16,849 nucleotides of DNA, taken from assembly GCA_964577275.1 (NCBI GenBank), contig CAZNYR010000091.1, forward strand, positions 1 to 16,849, given 5' to 3'. Of the stretch, positions 15,088 through 16,849 are shown piece by piece; positions within the stretch are counted from its first letter, which is position 1; each line of letters begins with the position of its first letter. This DNA comes from UBA2561 sp964577275. GTDB lineage: Bacteria; Bacteroidota; Bacteroidia; Cytophagales; Thermoflexibacteraceae. Both the position numbers and the translations under genes were made by a program. Under the pieces are notes generated by a model. That model ran no database searches. It was not told the origin of the DNA and saw only the letters and a list, made by a program, of their open reading frames with translations.

Positions 15088-16587
15088 ATGCAAAAAGCAA
15101 ATTTTTTCATCTTGTGGTTTATTTCATGTATTTTTGTCTTACCAATTTCGGCACAAGACCCTAAGAATCAACAACTTTCGGATTTTATTCAGCGTGTTCT
15201 GAAAACGATTCCGATTGTGCCTGCGGTCAGTATTTCGGTTACGAATGACTCGCAAACCCTTTACGCTCAAGGTTTTGGCATGGCAGACCGAGAGGAAAAT
15301 ATCAAAGCCGATGCACAAACCAATTTTTATATTGCCTCGACAACCAAAGCGTTTTCGGGCTTATTAGCCGTGATTTTGGCGGAGGAAGGCAAGTTAAATT
15401 TGGATGCACAAATCACTGATTATAAGCCTTTTAAGGATTTTAAAACGCAAGATATTTTCAAAAATATTACCGTGCGAGATTTGCTTTCGCATCAGTCGGG
15501 CATCGAAAACGAATATCTTTCGCTAAAACTCGCATATTCAGGCGATTACACGTTGGAAAATATTTTGTCGCTTGTCGAAAACGAAACCGTCCGCAATGAA
15601 GCGGGTAAAGCATTTGAATACACTAATTTTGGGTATTATTTATTAAGTTTTATTATTGAATCGGAGTTTGGTACAAATTGGAAAGATTTGATGGCGGAAA
15701 AAATCTTTTCACCTCTAAAAATGCAAAATACAAGTGCTTATCTAACTAAGGCTCAAGAAGTTACATTTGCCAAGCCATATTTGGGTGTTTTTCCTGAAAA
15801 ACTCAAAAAATCTTACGTCCAAAAAACCAACAAAACCACACACGCCGCAGGAGGATTATTTACAAATGCTGAAGATATTGCTCGATTTCTGCGCTTTTAT
15901 TTACAAAATGGAAAGTTGGATGGCACACAAATTTATGCCGAATCTTTGGTCAAAAAATCATATCAAAAACAAGTTTCTGCCGACCACAAATATGTCAAAA
16001 TTTTTGACGGAAAAGGCTATGCTTTGGGCTGGCGAACAGGACAATTCAATGATAATCAGGTAGTTTATCATTTTGGCGGTTATTCTGGTTTTTATGCTCA
16101 TGTTTCATTTTTGCCCGAAAAAAAATTAGGCGTTTCAGTTTTGGCAAATCATGGTTTGGCACAACCAGTAGCAGATTTGATTGCGGCGTATGCGTATGAT
16201 TTACATTTGGGTAAGACTAAAAATTTGAAAAAACATGAGCGATTTTTACGTAAAAAACTACCCAAAATATTACATCGAGAGCAACAAGATTGGCAAGAAT
16301 TTCAGGCAAAAATCGCAGGAAGAACATGGCAAATGTCGCTTCCTTTTGAAAAATATGCGGGCAAATTTCATCACGAAAAAGTCGGAACGGTTGAAATTAT
16401 TGCTGAAAATGAATCACTTACGTTCCATTATGGGCAACTCAAAACGGTGGCTACGCCTTTTCCTACGGCTGACTGCGTGCGGATTGAACTTGTCCCTAAT
16501 TCGGGGATTGTGGCTTGTTTTAATATTGAAAATCAGGAAGTTAGGAGCGTTTATATGTCGGGCGAAACATTTGTAAAAGTGAACTAA
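15088..16587 (+). CDS. exported serine hydrolase of the beta-lactamase/penicillin-binding-protein fold
   Basis: A 499-residue protein with a signal peptide (1-22, ending PISA/Q23). The beta-lactamase-related domain (about 30-375) has the nucleophile motif S84-T-T-K87, the second motif Y178-T-N180 and HFGG (328-331) where class C enzymes have KTG. This set is typical of class C-like esterases, D-aminopeptidases and DD-peptidase relatives. HxG in place of KTG argues for an esterase or peptidase more than an antibiotic-degrading enzyme. A basic linker (about 375-400) leads to a C-terminal beta-rich domain (about 420-499, starting EKYAGKFHHEKVGTVEI), often seen in this family. It follows the aspartic protease gene by 46 bp on the same strand and ends at a clear terminator. 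Substrate and exact reaction cannot be read from sequence. Confidence 0.9.
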   Translation: MQKANFFILWFISCIFVLPISAQDPKNQQLSDFIQRVLKTIPIVPAVSISVTNDSQTLYAQGFGMADREENIKADAQTNFYIASTTKAFSGLLAVILAEEGKLNLDAQITDYKPFKDFKTQDIFKNITVRDLLSHQSGIENEYLSLKLAYSGDYTLENILSLVENETVRNEAGKAFEYTNFGYYLLSFIIESEFGTNWKDLMAEKIFSPLKMQNTSAYLTKAQEVTFAKPYLGVFPEKLKKSYVQKTNKTTHAAGGLFTNAEDIARFLRFYLQNGKLDGTQIYAESLVKKSYQKQVSADHKYVKIFDGKGYALGWRTGQFNDNQVVYHFGGYSGFYAHVSFLPEKKLGVSVLANHGLAQPVADLIAAYAYDLHLGKTKNLKKHERFLRKKLPKILHREQQDWQEFQAKIAGRTWQMSLPFEKYAGKFHHEKVGTVEIIAENESLTFHYGQLKTVATPFPTADCVRIELVPNSGIVACFNIENQEVRSVYMSGETFVKVN

Positions 16588-16634
16588 AAATGATACTCAT
16601 GGATTTTGTAAGCCCAAATTCTCCAAGCATTTTT

Positions 16635-16670
16635 AGGCACAAATCTTAATTTGTGCCTGTTCATTTTTTT
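16635..16670 (+). terminator. strong hairpin terminator between convergent genes
   Basis: AGGCACAAAT (16635-16644) and ATTTGTGCCT (16649-16658) form a perfect 10-bp stem with a CTTA loop, followed by seven T (16664-16670). It ends transcription of the serine hydrolase gene. On the minus strand the hairpin also follows the RNase R stop codon but is not followed by a T-run, so its effect there is less certain. Confidence 0.85.
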
Positions 16671-16680
16671 ATGCCTTATT

Positions 16681-16849
16681 TTATGCCTTCGACAAGACCA
16701 AATCAATTTGGCGTTTTTCTAAATCGGTATTTTTGATATTGACCTTGACAGGGTCGCCCAATAAGAAAGAACGCTTAGAATCTTTGCCTACGATTTTAAA
16801 ATTTTTGGGGTCTAATTCGTAGTAATCATCCTGTAAATCAGCAAGTCTG
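16681..16849 (-). CDS. rnr: ribonuclease R, C-terminal fragment (5' part beyond the window)
   Basis: The last 56 codons and stop of a minus-strand gene whose start lies to the right of the window. The text reads DDYYELDPKNFKIVGKD, then FLLGDPVKVNIKNTDLEKRQIDLVL and the stop (each part shown within longer reading). LGDxVxVxxxxxDLEKRQIDxxL is the end of the S1 RNA-binding domain of RNase R (VacB/RNB family), a 3'-5' exoribonuclease that degrades structured RNA. The length and the rest of the domains cannot be seen. The identity is strong for the family but rests on the C-terminal end only. Confidence 0.8.
   Translation of the reverse strand, partial: RLADLQDDYYELDPKNFKIVGKDSKRSFLLGDPVKVNIKNTDLEKRQIDLVLSKA

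Noticed and set aside
1..16849. Mobile elements, CRISPR arrays, tRNA or rRNA genes, defence systems
   Set aside because: No transposase, terminal inverted repeats with duplications, regular spacer repeats, cloverleaf-like sequence or known defence gene was seen on either strand.

Overview
The window looks like a chromosomal segment of an AT-rich member of the Bacteroidota, most likely of the Cytophagales type. The evidence is a recognisable PorQ (a type IX secretion protein found in this phylum), a 7TMR-DISM receptor fused to a SpoIIE phosphatase, a membrane LytTR regulator, TAnnTTTG-type promoter elements and the near absence of Shine-Dalgarno sites. No rRNA, tRNA, CRISPR array, transposase or phage gene was seen. 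All assignments come from reading motifs; no database search was run.

Region 1 (1-5098, minus strand) is a tight four-gene block: a GtrB/ArnC-type polyprenyl-phosphate glycosyltransferase (4160-5098), a 602-residue polytopic membrane protein that may be a GT-C-like glycosyltransferase (2252-4060), a UDP-glucuronate 4-epimerase-like enzyme (1278-2249) and a second polytopic membrane protein that runs off the left edge (1-1250). Together they read as a lipid-linked sugar donor and glycan transfer cassette.

Region 2 (5099-9381) starts with a 494-bp divergent intergenic region rich in small inverted repeats. It is followed by an outer-membrane beta-barrel protein that seems to be an internal duplication (5593-6894), a 363-bp gap with a strong hairpin, and a 707-residue signalling protein with 7TMR-DISM sensor, seven membrane helices, coiled coil and SpoIIE PP2C phosphatase (7258-9381).

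Region 3 (9412-13031, minus strand) carries porQ (9412-10491, apparently with a TTG start), dihydrolipoyl dehydrogenase (10588-11985) and a four-helix membrane LytTR transcription regulator (12141-13031).

Region 4 (13172-16587, plus strand) carries a DUF2306-like membrane protein, a lipoprotein with two tandem retropepsin-like aspartic protease domains plus a possible PDZ-like tail, and an exported serine hydrolase of the beta-lactamase/PBP fold. It ends at a clear hairpin terminator. The last 169 bases hold the C-terminal end of RNase R on the minus strand.

The most notable items are the glycosylation cassette, the shared palindromic terminator motif at two distant sites, the irregular porQ start (an in-frame ATG mini-ORF whose stop abuts a TTG), the duplicated barrel and the double-domain aspartic protease. 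I did not find a clearly new multi-gene system.
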